From positions 1-64,000 of the forward strand of contig DDTJ01000095.1 in NCBI GenBank assembly GCA_002344525.1: DNA of 64,000 bases. Direction: 5' to 3'. Position numbers and translations under genes: made by a program. The notes under the pieces are model-generated. The model made no database searches and was not told where the DNA came from. It saw only the letters and a program-made list of their open reading frames with translations. The stretch is from Akkermansiaceae bacterium UBA2367. Its GTDB lineage: Bacteria; Verrucomicrobiota; Verrucomicrobiia; Verrucomicrobiales; DEV007. Below are positions 1 through 6,551 of the stretch, in pieces (the first letter of the stretch is position 1; every line of letters starts with the position of its first letter).

Positions 1-13
1 CGGTATTTATGAG

Positions 14-610
14 ATGGCTTCTAGACAAGTATCGCTCAAAAGGGACTTCGGATGGCATGAGCTCCAAGATCTTCAACCGATCATTGCGGCATCGAATTCA
101 TGGAAGGATTTCCCGGCGAAAGGACTTGAGCTCGTGGGGGCGGAAACCAAACCGGGCGATGAAGAGCAGAGGGTAGATCTTCTCTATCTTCGTGATGACG
201 GCGGCCTATTTCCCTGTGAACTCAAAATTGGCGGGGAGTCGAAAGATACGCACGGTCAATTGATCAGGTATATGGCGGATATTGCGTTCCAAACGGTGAA
301 TATCCCCTATATAAGGAAGTTGCGTGCCACGATCGAGAAGTGGGATACTGGCCTCGGAGTCTCAAAAGAGAAATTCGAGGGGTTTCTTGAATCTAACAGG
401 ATCGACGACAAATTCCTTCGATTGCTACCCAAAACAGGATTGATCATTGATGAAGGATTTCCATCCCAGCTCTTGAAAGCGGTCCGATTCCTGAATGCGG
501 ACTGTGGATTTTCGATCCGGTTAATTGAACTCCAGACCTTTGTGGATGAAAACTGGGATGCCAGCCAAGACGACTACTTAGCTCGCATTGACTTTGTGGA
601 GATCCAATAA
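14..610 (+). CDS. PD-(D/E)XK nuclease-like hypothetical protein
   Basis: A 198-residue protein I do not recognise as a named family. Around residues 54-72 it has an Asp (RVDLL) followed, after a beta-turn spacing, by CELKIGG. This is the D...ExK arrangement of PD-(D/E)XK nucleases, so a DNA-cleaving or related fold is plausible (inference). There is no signal peptide or membrane segment. The ATG at 14 is the first start, but the window begins 13 bases upstream, so an upstream start or partner gene cannot be excluded. The gene is visibly more AT-rich than most of the window, which suggests recent transfer. It sits beside a toxin-antitoxin cassette, a common setting for small defence nucleases. 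Confidence 0.6.
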   Translation: MASRQVSLKRDFGWHELQDLQPIIAASNSWKDFPAKGLELVGAETKPGDEEQRVDLLYLRDDGGLFPCELKIGGESKDTHGQLIRYMADIAFQTVNIPYIRKLRATIEKWDTGLGVSKEKFEGFLESNRIDDKFLRLLPKTGLIIDEGFPSQLLKAVRFLNADCGFSIRLIELQTFVDENWDASQDDYLARIDFVEIQ

Positions 611-700
611 TCCGGAGATCGGGGGCGTGGGATCGAAGTCGGAACCAATTCCCAATTTCATCCCCCTCACGGCATCCGGCCCGTCACTTCGGACTCGACA

Positions 701-948
701 TCGAGTGCTTCGGACGGATGGAGGCGGAAGAAGCTGCCGATGGCGGGATGAAAACCCGGCATGGACATGGAAATCCGGCACCCGACAGGGTCGTATCCCA
801 TCCTCGACCCTGTATGATCCCATCAAGCCGCCCGCTCAAGCGGCCACGAGCGCTAAATCCCATTGATTTTCCGCAACTCCCCGAGCGCTCCGCGCCCCTC
901 GTAGAAGGCCAGCTCCTCGCGTTTCGCCCCGGCGGCTTCGGCGCGGGG
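701..948. repeat. Direct repeat copy A (PurC-like gene 3' end plus downstream DNA)
   Basis: About 240 bp nearly identical to 2720-2955. It comprises about 150 bp of non-coding DNA, including an inverted repeat (785-793 with 805-813), and the last codons of a PurC-like gene on the minus strand. The two copies differ at roughly eight positions plus a small indel and diverge past about 930. Together they bracket the cassette at 1037-2588. Confidence 0.85.
853..948 (-). pseudogene. 3' fragment of a PurC-like gene
   Basis: Read on the minus strand in the frame ending at the TAG at 853-855, this encodes EELAFYEGRGALGELRKING plus a final Ile. That is identical to the C-terminus of the PurC-like protein at 2871-4283. 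The preceding residues (RAEAAGAKR here, RLEAAGR there) are related but differ by a two-codon indel. The base differences in the shared final codons are synonymous (GGG/GGA, TTG/CTG, AAT/AAC). The fragment therefore seems to come from a diverged functional homologue and not from a decaying local copy. No start or upstream part remains. Confidence 0.7.
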
Positions 949-1040
949 TAGTCGAGGGCGAGCTGCTTGATGCTCCGGTGGATGGAGCCGGGAAGGCGAA
1001 TGACAAGGGGCGCCCCTGCCGCAACCGCCTCGTCCGTCAC
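948..1040 (-). pseudogene. Truncated HicB-like antitoxin 5' end
   Basis: A GTG at 1040 overlaps the stop of the 1037-1579 gene (GTGA). It opens a frame reading VTDEAVAAGAPLVIRLPGSI then HRSIKQLALDY, which resembles the N-terminus of ribbon-helix-helix/HicB-type antitoxins. After about 31 codons the sequence runs into direct repeat A and the similarity ends. The frame stays open but encodes out-of-frame repeat DNA. I read this as an antitoxin gene cut off when the repeat was formed. Family assignment rests on a short segment only. Confidence 0.5.
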
Positions 1041-1579
1041 GGCCCTTCCTCGTTTCGTTTCCGGAGACAAATCGTGAGACGTTGCAGCAGGAGCGCTCTC
1101 AGCCCGGTATCCGTCGCAAGCTGCAAGTGGCGCTCCAATCGAACAGGACCGATCAGCCGGAAACGAAGCAACCCCGCCACGTATCCAAGATCCTTCGGAC
1201 GGCCCGCCGCCAGCTTGGAATACGCGAGGTCGTAGGGATCGAGGCACCATCCGGTCGCTCCGCGAGTCTTTTCGCTCCGCACCGGAACAAGCCGATCCTC
1301 CCATCCGCATGGCAAGACCGCCGTCTCCGGACCAACTCCGTCGGCGTGGTATCCGAAAGTCTGGTCGAAAAGGGAGAGGGCACCGAGACTCCCTTCGATT
1401 TCATCGGCCAGATCTGGACGATACTTGGGGAAAACGTCGAGTTCCATCGACTTCCGGAGCGCTCTCGGCGCGTCTGGATGCCTACCGAGGATCGACTGGC
1501 TGCCGACGACGACGAAATCCGTCTCGCCGGTGATCTCCCTACACGCCCGCAGGATGTGCTCCAGCTCGGATCGGTTCAT
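1037..1579 (-). CDS. DUF6036-like nucleotidyltransferase-fold protein
   Basis: A 180-residue protein beginning MNRSELEHILRACREITGE. The first 45 residues hold an alpha helix, then DFVVVGSQSILG and an LDVFPKY strand, the layout of DUF6036/AbiEii-like nucleotidyltransferase-fold proteins (glycine-serine loop, then an acidic strand). I chose the ATG at 1579 because the open frame upstream of it has no coding character in this frame and overlaps the previous gene. It overlaps that gene (1539-1895) by 41 bp and is followed by a GTGA-coupled antitoxin remnant, so the three look like one operon. Proteins of this fold act as toxins in AbiE-type systems. Toxicity here is inference. Confidence 0.6.
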   Translation of the reverse strand: MNRSELEHILRACREITGETDFVVVGSQSILGRHPDAPRALRKSMELDVFPKYRPDLADEIEGSLGALSLFDQTFGYHADGVGPETAVLPCGWEDRLVPVRSEKTRGATGWCLDPYDLAYSKLAAGRPKDLGYVAGLLRFRLIGPVRLERHLQLATDTGLRALLLQRLTICLRKRNEEGP

Positions 1580-1895
1580 TCTGTCGGTAGCGCCGCAAAA
1601 TCCGCATCCGTTCCTCCTGCGGCATGAGGATGGCGAAAGGGGTGTTCTGGCGGAGGCGCTGGCCCTCGTCGCTGCGGTCTTCGAGCACCGAGAGAACGCG
1701 GTCCAGCCCGTCGGCCACGATCCCGCGCCATTCCCGGACGCAGTCCTTGAGCGATTCGCTGTAGTCCGGGTCGGCGAGGCGGGTGTCCATCTGCCGCGCG
1801 ACCAAGTCGAGGCATGACGGATCGGCACTCAAGATCCGCGCGATGACCCGGTGCATCTCGTAGCTGCGTTCGTCGATGAGTCGGTGGGAGTTCAT
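1539..1895 (-). CDS. Hypothetical protein paired with DUF6036-like gene
   Basis: A 118-residue protein starting MNSHRLIDERSYEMHRVIA. It is mostly helical and charged, with no signal peptide and no catalytic motif that I recognise. The ATG at 1895 is preferred over longer frames because the upstream translation has no coherent composition. Its 3' end overlaps the DUF6036-like gene by 41 bp, implying translational coupling. The context (toxin-antitoxin genes on both sides) suggests a regulatory or antidote partner, but no family evidence supports a specific role. Confidence 0.55.
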   Translation of the reverse strand: MNSHRLIDERSYEMHRVIARILSADPSCLDLVARQMDTRLADPDYSESLKDCVREWRGIVADGLDRVLSVLEDRSDEGQRLRQNTPFAILMPQEERMRILRRYRQNEPIRAGAHPAGV

Positions 1896-1989
1896 TGAGG
1901 CTCGCCGTGGAGAACAGGTAGCACAGATCCACCCCTTCGTCGCTGGAAGCTTTTTTGTTCGACGGTGACAGGCATTTCCAGAGGGACGT

Positions 1990-2286
1990 TCACCCCGCTG
2001 GCACTGCATGCAGCTTCAACCCCAGCGCTTGGACGACCTTCAGGATCGTGTCGAATCCGGGCGTCCGCTCCCCGGAGAGGGCTTTGTAGAGGCTTTCGCG
2101 GGAGAGGCCGGTCTCGCGGGCGATCTGGCTCATGCCCTTGGCGCGGGCGATGTCGCCGAGGGCCTTGGCGATGAAGGCGGCGTCGCCTCCGGCCTCCTCG
2201 AAGCAGGCTTCGAGGTAGGCGGCCATCTCCTCCGGCGTGCGCAGGTGTTCGGAGACGTCGAATCGGGTCGTTTTCAGCTTTTTCAT
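1990..2286 (-). CDS. Addiction module antidote protein, HTH type
   Basis: A 98-residue antitoxin. After a DVSEHLRTPEEMAAYLEACF segment comes a Cro/CI-type helix-turn-helix (KGMSQIARETGLSRESLYKA, about residues 50-70) and a FDTILKVVQALGL helix. This order matches the putative addiction-module antidote family paired with Gp49-like/HigB-type killers. Its ATG overlaps the toxin stop by four bases (ATGA), and the toxin is upstream. By family precedent the protein should bind and neutralise the toxin and repress the pair's own promoter. Confidence 0.85.
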   Translation of the reverse strand: MKKLKTTRFDVSEHLRTPEEMAAYLEACFEEAGGDAAFIAKALGDIARAKGMSQIARETGLSRESLYKALSGERTPGFDTILKVVQALGLKLHAVPAG

Positions 2287-2588
2287 TTCAGGTCCTCCAG
2301 TTGCTTTGCCATCCCTTTCGCCCTCCGGATGTCGCGGGCTTGGGACTTCTTGTCGCCGCCCGCGAGGAGGACGACGATTCCGGATCCGATCCTCGTGAAG
2401 TAAACCCGGTAGCCGGGACCGGCATCGATCCTCAACTCGCCGATCCCGTCTCCGACGGATTCCCAGTCACCGAAGTTCCCTCCCCGCAAACGCTCGATTC
2501 TCGCAAGGATGCGAGCGCGTCCGCGAAGGTCGGAGAGGCCATCCAACCATGCGGCGAAGGCCTCCGTTTTCCGAATTTCAATCACCAC
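2283..2588 (-). CDS. RelE/HigB-like toxin (addiction module killer protein)
   Basis: A 101-residue protein of the Gp49-like/RelE superfamily. Features visible: the N-terminal strand IEIRKTEAFAAWLDGL; ARILARIERLRGGNFGDWES; the core GIGELRIDAGPGYRVYF; and the C-terminal VVLLAGGDKKSQARDIRRAK with its basic tail. Length and residue pattern match killer proteins that act as mRNA interferases. It is the first gene of a toxin-then-antitoxin operon, four bases overlapping the HTH antidote. Promoter sequence would lie in 2589-2719, between the gene and direct repeat B. Confidence 0.85.
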   Translation of the reverse strand: MVIEIRKTEAFAAWLDGLSDLRGRARILARIERLRGGNFGDWESVGDGIGELRIDAGPGYRVYFTRIGSGIVVLLAGGDKKSQARDIRRAKGMAKQLEDLK

Positions 2589-2719
2589 TGATCGTATCCC
2601 ATTGGCTACAACGGGTCAATCTCGAAACACGCGGGAAGTGCGAATCACGAGAGGATTGGAGAGGCGGAAGAGGTGCGCTGTCGCCGCGAACTGGCCGACC
2701 CAAGATGCACGCGAACTCA

Positions 2720-2955
2720 TCGAGCGCTTCGGACGGATGGGACGGAAGAAGCTGCCGATGGCGGGATGAAAACCCGGCATGGACATGGAAATCCGGCACC
2801 CGACAGGGTCGTATCCCATCCTCGACCCTGTATGATCCCATCAAGCCGTCCGCTCAAGCGGCCACGAGCGCTAAATCCCGTTGATTTTCCGCAGCTCCCC
2901 GAGCGCCCCGCGTCCCTCGTAGAAGGCCAGCTCCTCGCGTCCCGCCGCCTCCAGC
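2720..2955. repeat. Direct repeat copy B (PurC-like gene 3' end plus downstream DNA)
   Basis: This is the partner of 701-948. It contains the genuine 3' end of the PurC-like gene (from 2871) and about 150 bp of downstream DNA with the same inverted repeat (2803-2811 with 2823-2831), a candidate factor-independent terminator stem for the gene, though no clear T-run follows. Confidence 0.85.
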
Positions 2956-4283
2956 CTCGCCCGCACCGCCTCGGCCCCGTCCGCGGCGACGAGGTGGTCG
3001 CGGATCGCCGCCATTTTCGCCTCCTGCAGGGCGAGGAAGGCGGGATCGACCGCCGGCGTCGCGGCGTAGCGGCCCTCGGCCTGCCCGGCCTTGAGGATCT
3101 CGGTGAAGGCGACGCCCTCCCGCTGCCCCAGCAGCTTCGCCTCGGCGATGTCGGCGATCCAGTCCCGGTGGAGCAGGACGAAGTAGTCGCGCATGGCCTG
3201 CTTGTTGTAGTGGATCGCGAAACGCCCCGCCGCCGTCTCCAGCGCCATCGTCGCCCGGATCGAGTCGGTGTCGATGGTATCGACGAAGACCAGCTCGTCG
3301 CCGTCCTTGGCGAACTCCCATTTCAAATCCCAAAGGCGCAGACCGATCTCCTCGACGAGGTCGCGCACGGCCCACGCTCCGAGCACCGCAAGCGTGCCGC
3401 TTTCGGCGAACTGCGCCCCGCTCAGGCCGCTCATGACGAGGGCCTCCTGCTTGCTGACCATGCGGTCCTCCGGCTCGAACTTGCTCGTGAAATCGCTGAT
3501 GGGCCGCTCCAGATACTGCCATGCCTCCAGCGGGCGCGTCGCCCCGAGTTCGCGCTCGAAGGCCGCTTTCACCCTCGCCTCCATCGCCGCGTATTTCTTG
3601 AAGACCGAGCTGGCGCTCGTGATCCCGAAGCGCACGATGTATTCCAGCGGAACGACGAAGCCGTCGGCGTGGGGGAATTTCGCGTAGTCGAAAAGCGGCA
3701 CGCCGAGGAAGCGGGTCCGCTCCGGCTTCAGGATCTGGAACTTGCGCACCACGTTGCAGGCGCTCGGATTCGCCGGCACGCCCGAGCGCACGACCTCGCC
3801 GGTGAGCGCGTCGAGCATGCCCTCGTGGTGGGTGCGCGCGCCGCGCTCGCAGCAGCGCTCGAGGAGCGGGCCGAGCAGCTCCGCCCGGTAGGACGGGTCC
3901 AGCTCCGGCGCGGCCTCGATCGCCCCGCGCACCCGCCGCCACACCGCCGCATCGCCGAGGCGGGAGTAGAGGACATGGCGGAAGAGGGCGCGGTTCACGT
4001 CGTTGCCCGAAATTTCGAAGAGCGCCCCCACGTCGAAGACCGACCCCCTCGACGTCGTCCGCGTGACCATGATCGAATCGTCCCCCGGCACCGCGTGGAG
4101 ACGCTGCACCGAGCCTTCGTAGAAGGGTTCGCCGAGTTCGGAAGGGAGAAGGGCTTTCACGCCGTGGAGCAAAGCGCGGGCGGCGGGATTGTCACGGGAA
4201 AAGTGGGGGAAGAAGGTAGCCCCGACCGGCCCGGTCGGGGAGGGCACGGCGCTGGCACGCTCCCCGTCTTGGCGGAAAACCAT
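2871..4283 (-). CDS. PurC-like (SAICAR synthetase superfamily) protein, long form
   Basis: About 470 residues, much longer than typical bacterial PurC (about 240). SAICAR-synthetase features: the N-terminal YEGSVQRLH...TTSRGSVFDVGALF block (equivalent to GKVRD...DRISAFDV), the central VVPLEYIVRFGITSAS strand, and the late LRLWDLKWEFAKDGDELVFV then DTIDTDSIRA segment matching the ADTKFEFG/DEI.TPDS motif. It would ligate CAIR with aspartate using ATP in purine synthesis, but a non-canonical substrate is possible given the extra length. The start is uncertain: ATGs at 4316, 4304 and 4283 all lie upstream of a REP palindrome (4216-4240), and the only downstream in-frame option I see is GTG at 4160. 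Confidence 0.7.
   Translation of the reverse strand: MVFRQDGERASAVPSPTGPVGATFFPHFSRDNPAARALLHGVKALLPSELGEPFYEGSVQRLHAVPGDDSIMVTRTTSRGSVFDVGALFEISGNDVNRALFRHVLYSRLGDAAVWRRVRGAIEAAPELDPSYRAELLGPLLERCCERGARTHHEGMLDALTGEVVRSGVPANPSACNVVRKFQILKPERTRFLGVPLFDYAKFPHADGFVVPLEYIVRFGITSASSVFKKYAAMEARVKAAFERELGATRPLEAWQYLERPISDFTSKFEPEDRMVSKQEALVMSGLSGAQFAESGTLAVLGAWAVRDLVEEIGLRLWDLKWEFAKDGDELVFVDTIDTDSIRATMALETAAGRFAIHYNKQAMRDYFVLLHRDWIADIAEAKLLGQREGVAFTEILKAGQAEGRYAATPAVDPAFLALQEAKMAAIRDHLVAADGAEAVRARLEAAGREELAFYEGRGALGELRKINGI
4216..4240 (+). repeat. GTAG-head REP palindrome 1
   Basis: GTAG (4216-4219) followed by a perfect 9-bp stem CCCCGACCG/CGGTCGGGG with loop GCC. The same stem recurs at 63252. 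It lies inside the predicted N-terminal coding region of the PurC-like gene. Confidence 0.7.
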
Positions 4284-4302
4284 CTTCCCGTATCCTGATC
4301 TC

Positions 4303-4581
4303 ATGAAAACCACCATCGACCTCCCGGAGGCACTCTACAAAAAGGCGAAGATCCGCGCCGTCGAGACGGGGCGGACGCTGAAGGATCTGGTGGTCGCCTC
4401 GCTGGAGAAAGAACTCGATCCGCCAGCCAAGGTCGGCGAGGCGGAAGTCTCCTACTGGGCGAATCGCAAGCTGAGGCCGGACTACGAAGCCGCCCTGAAA
4501 GCCGGAGCCTTCTCCGGGGGCACGGACTCCACCGTCATCATCTCCGAAGACCGGTCCTCCCGCGAAGATGCTCTACTTTGA
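4303..4581 (+). CDS. VapB-like antitoxin
   Basis: 92 residues starting MKTTIDLPEALYKKAKIRAV, then ETGRTLKDLVVASLEKEL. This is a ribbon-helix-helix DNA-binding N-terminus (about residues 1-40) followed by a tail that would wrap the toxin. The ATG at 4303 is chosen because the RHH fold begins exactly there; the longer open frame runs back through the PurC-like gene. Its 3' end overlaps the PIN-domain gene by 14 bp. Likely autoregulated with VapC. A decayed copy of the GRTLK segment lies at about 6398-6435. Confidence 0.85.
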   Translation: MKTTIDLPEALYKKAKIRAVETGRTLKDLVVASLEKELDPPAKVGEAEVSYWANRKLRPDYEAALKAGAFSGGTDSTVIISEDRSSREDALL

Positions 4582-5011
4582 CAGCACCTGTCTTTTCAGA
4601 ATCTATTCCGCCGAGCCGGGGCACGAGAAGGTGAAAGCCTTGCTCGCAAAGGCCAATCGTCCGGTGGCGGTCGCTTGGCATGGTCGGGCAGAGTTCGCAT
4701 CCATTCTGTTGCGCAAACGCCGCGAAGGCGCCGATACACCGGAGCAGCTCGCCAGCCTCGCCAAGCAGTTCCGGGAAGACTGCCGAAATGGACTCGTCCA
4801 TCTCCTCCCACTCACCGAAGCCGTCATGACGCGTCTCGAAAGCGTCCTGGCCAAGGTCCCCGCTTCCACCTTCCTCCGGGCCGCCGACGCCCTCCACCTC
4901 TCCTGCGCCGCGGAGCACGGCTTCACCGAGGTCCATTCCAACGACCGCCATTTCCTCGCCGCTGCCCCGCTCTTCGGATTGCACGGCGTGAATGTGATCC
5001 CCCCGGCGTGA
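4568..5011 (+). CDS. VapC-like PIN-domain ribonuclease toxin
   Basis: 147 residues. PIN-domain acidic residues are visible: D5 in MLYFDSTCLFR, the E of GRAEFAS, D in RAADALHLSCA, and D in VHSNDRHFL. These would bind the metal ions for RNA cleavage. It overlaps the VapB gene by 14 bp, indicating translational coupling. The length matches VapC proteins. Confidence 0.88.
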   Translation: MLYFDSTCLFRIYSAEPGHEKVKALLAKANRPVAVAWHGRAEFASILLRKRREGADTPEQLASLAKQFREDCRNGLVHLLPLTEAVMTRLESVLAKVPASTFLRAADALHLSCAAEHGFTEVHSNDRHFLAAAPLFGLHGVNVIPPA

Positions 5012-5039
5012 CGCCCGCGCTCCATCCCGCGCACCGAAC

Positions 5040-6194
5040 ATGAGCGAATACCAATACTACGAATTTCAGGCTCTCGACCGTGCCTTGGACCGGGAGGAAC
5101 AGGCGGAACTGAGGGCGGTCTCAAGCCGTGCCGCCATCGGTCCCCGGCGGTTCACGAACGAATACCATTGGGGCGATTTCAAGGGGAATCCGGTCGAGTG
5201 GATGAAGCGGTATTTCGACGCGCACCTGTATCTGAGCAACTTCGGCAGCCGCGCCCTGCATCTCCGCCTGCCGCTCGCGCTGGTGGACCGCGAGGCCATC
5301 CGCCCCTACGAAGTAAAATACGTTCTCGAGGCACGGACGACGAGGACGCATCTGGTGCTCTCCTTCCACAGCGACGAGGAGCCCGGACGGGACTACGACG
5401 AGTTCGACGGCAATCCCTCCGGTGCGCTGGGCAGGCTGCTGCCGGTCCGCGACCTGCTGGCCCGGGGCGACCTGCGCCCGCTCTATCTCGTCTGGCTGCT
5501 GGCGGTCCAGAACCGGGAGATCGACGACGACACCCCGGAACCTCCCGTGCCGCCCGGACTCGGGCAGCGGGACGGCGTGCTGGGAGACCTGGCGAATTTC
5601 CTCTGGCTGGATCCCGAGCTGGTGGAGGTCGCAGCGTGTGGCAGCGGAACCATGGGAGAGCGCGTCTCGGACGAACGAATCCAGACATGGCTCGCGGGAC
5701 TTTCCGAAAAGGAAAAAGACCACTGGCTCCTCCGTCTCGTCTCCGAGGAGGGGCAGGTCGCCGCGCTGGAGCTCCGCAAGGCCTTCGCCGCCACGATGAA
5801 AACGGACGCCGTCTCGTCGGGAAGCTCCCAGAAAGCGGGCGAGCTGCTGTCCGCGGCGGAGGAGCTGGCGACACAGCGACGCGAAGCCGCCGCCCGCAAG
5901 GCCGCAACCGAGAAGGCGGCTCGGGAGAAGAAGAAGCAGGAGGAACGTCTCGCCTTTCTCCGCTCCCTCCAAGGAACGGAGCCGAAGCTATGGAAATCCG
6001 TGATCGAGCTGACGGAGACCTCCATCCAGTCGAACTACGACACAGCCGTGAAACGGCTGGTCGATCTGCGGGACTTGGCGTTGCTGACCGGAGAGAGCAT
6101 CGCGTTTTTCGAGAAACTGGAGGGACTGCGGGAGCTACGCCGCCGCAAATCCAGCCTGCTCGCCCGCTTGGACAAGGCGGGGCTGAAGCCGTAG
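5040..6194 (+). CDS. Conserved hypothetical protein with coiled-coil region
   Basis: 384 residues beginning MSEYQYYEFQALDRALDREE. The N-terminal 100 residues (with NEYHWGDFKGNP, WMKRYFDAHLYLSNFGSRAL and HLRLP) resemble a widely distributed uncharacterised family that I recognise only as conserved hypothetical. Residues 270-310 are rich in Ala, Lys, Glu and Arg and should form a coiled coil. No signal peptide or catalytic motif is seen. It lies 28 bp after vapC in the same direction. Homologues are often found near mobile or defence genes, but function is unknown. Confidence 0.75.
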   Translation: MSEYQYYEFQALDRALDREEQAELRAVSSRAAIGPRRFTNEYHWGDFKGNPVEWMKRYFDAHLYLSNFGSRALHLRLPLALVDREAIRPYEVKYVLEARTTRTHLVLSFHSDEEPGRDYDEFDGNPSGALGRLLPVRDLLARGDLRPLYLVWLLAVQNREIDDDTPEPPVPPGLGQRDGVLGDLANFLWLDPELVEVAACGSGTMGERVSDERIQTWLAGLSEKEKDHWLLRLVSEEGQVAALELRKAFAATMKTDAVSSGSSQKAGELLSAAEELATQRREAAARKAATEKAAREKKKQEERLAFLRSLQGTEPKLWKSVIELTETSIQSNYDTAVKRLVDLRDLALLTGESIAFFEKLEGLRELRRRKSSLLARLDKAGLKP

Positions 6195-6229
6195 CGGGTG
6201 CCTTTCCCGACTCGAAGACATGCGGGAGA

Positions 6230-6248
6230 GGAGCACGGACACTGTCCG
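6230..6248 (+). repeat. GGAG-head REP palindrome 1
   Basis: GGAG (6230-6233), two spacer bases, then CGGACA-C-TGTCCG. Forms an inverted pair with 6284-6306. Confidence 0.6.
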
Positions 6249-6283
6249 CATCGGCAGAAAGGCAAGCGGATGGACTCAACGGT

Positions 6284-6306
6284 GCGGACAGGAGTGTCCG
6301 CGCTCC
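6284..6306 (-). repeat. GGAG-head REP palindrome 2
   Basis: On the minus strand GGAG, one base, then GCGGACA-CTCC-TGTCCGC. The stem core is the same as the copy 36 bases upstream but in opposite orientation, as in a REPIN. Confidence 0.65.
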
Positions 6307-6551
6307 CTTCTCACAGCCGTTGGCACCATACCCCAATCGGATCGGCTATCACTTCGACAGATTGCCTGTCCCCGGAAACTGGATAGTGGAAGCGGAGTCA
6401 AGACGGGGCGGACGCTGAAGCAGATCGTGATCTGCCCCCGCTCGCCACGTAATTGATCCATCCGCAACTCAAAAGAACATCACCCTATATAGGCATCCGG
6501 CGTGGGTGACAGACGGGTTGGCTCCGGGCATACTGGTCCGAACTCAACCCC

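Larger units (their letters stand above)
6195..6551. other. Intergenic region with an inverted REP pair and an antitoxin relic
   Basis: 357 bases without an intact gene. They hold two GGAG-head palindromes in opposite orientation (6230-6248 and 6284-6306). At 6398-6435 there is a fragment translating as KTGRTLKQIVI that shares 20 consecutive identical bases with the VapB gene around 4370-4390. No promoter could be assigned with confidence for the following gene. Confidence 0.6.

Noticed and set aside
701..2955. Insertion sequence flanked by direct repeats
   Set aside because: The repeats are 240 bp, contain a gene 3' end, and no transposase or terminal inverted repeats lie between them.
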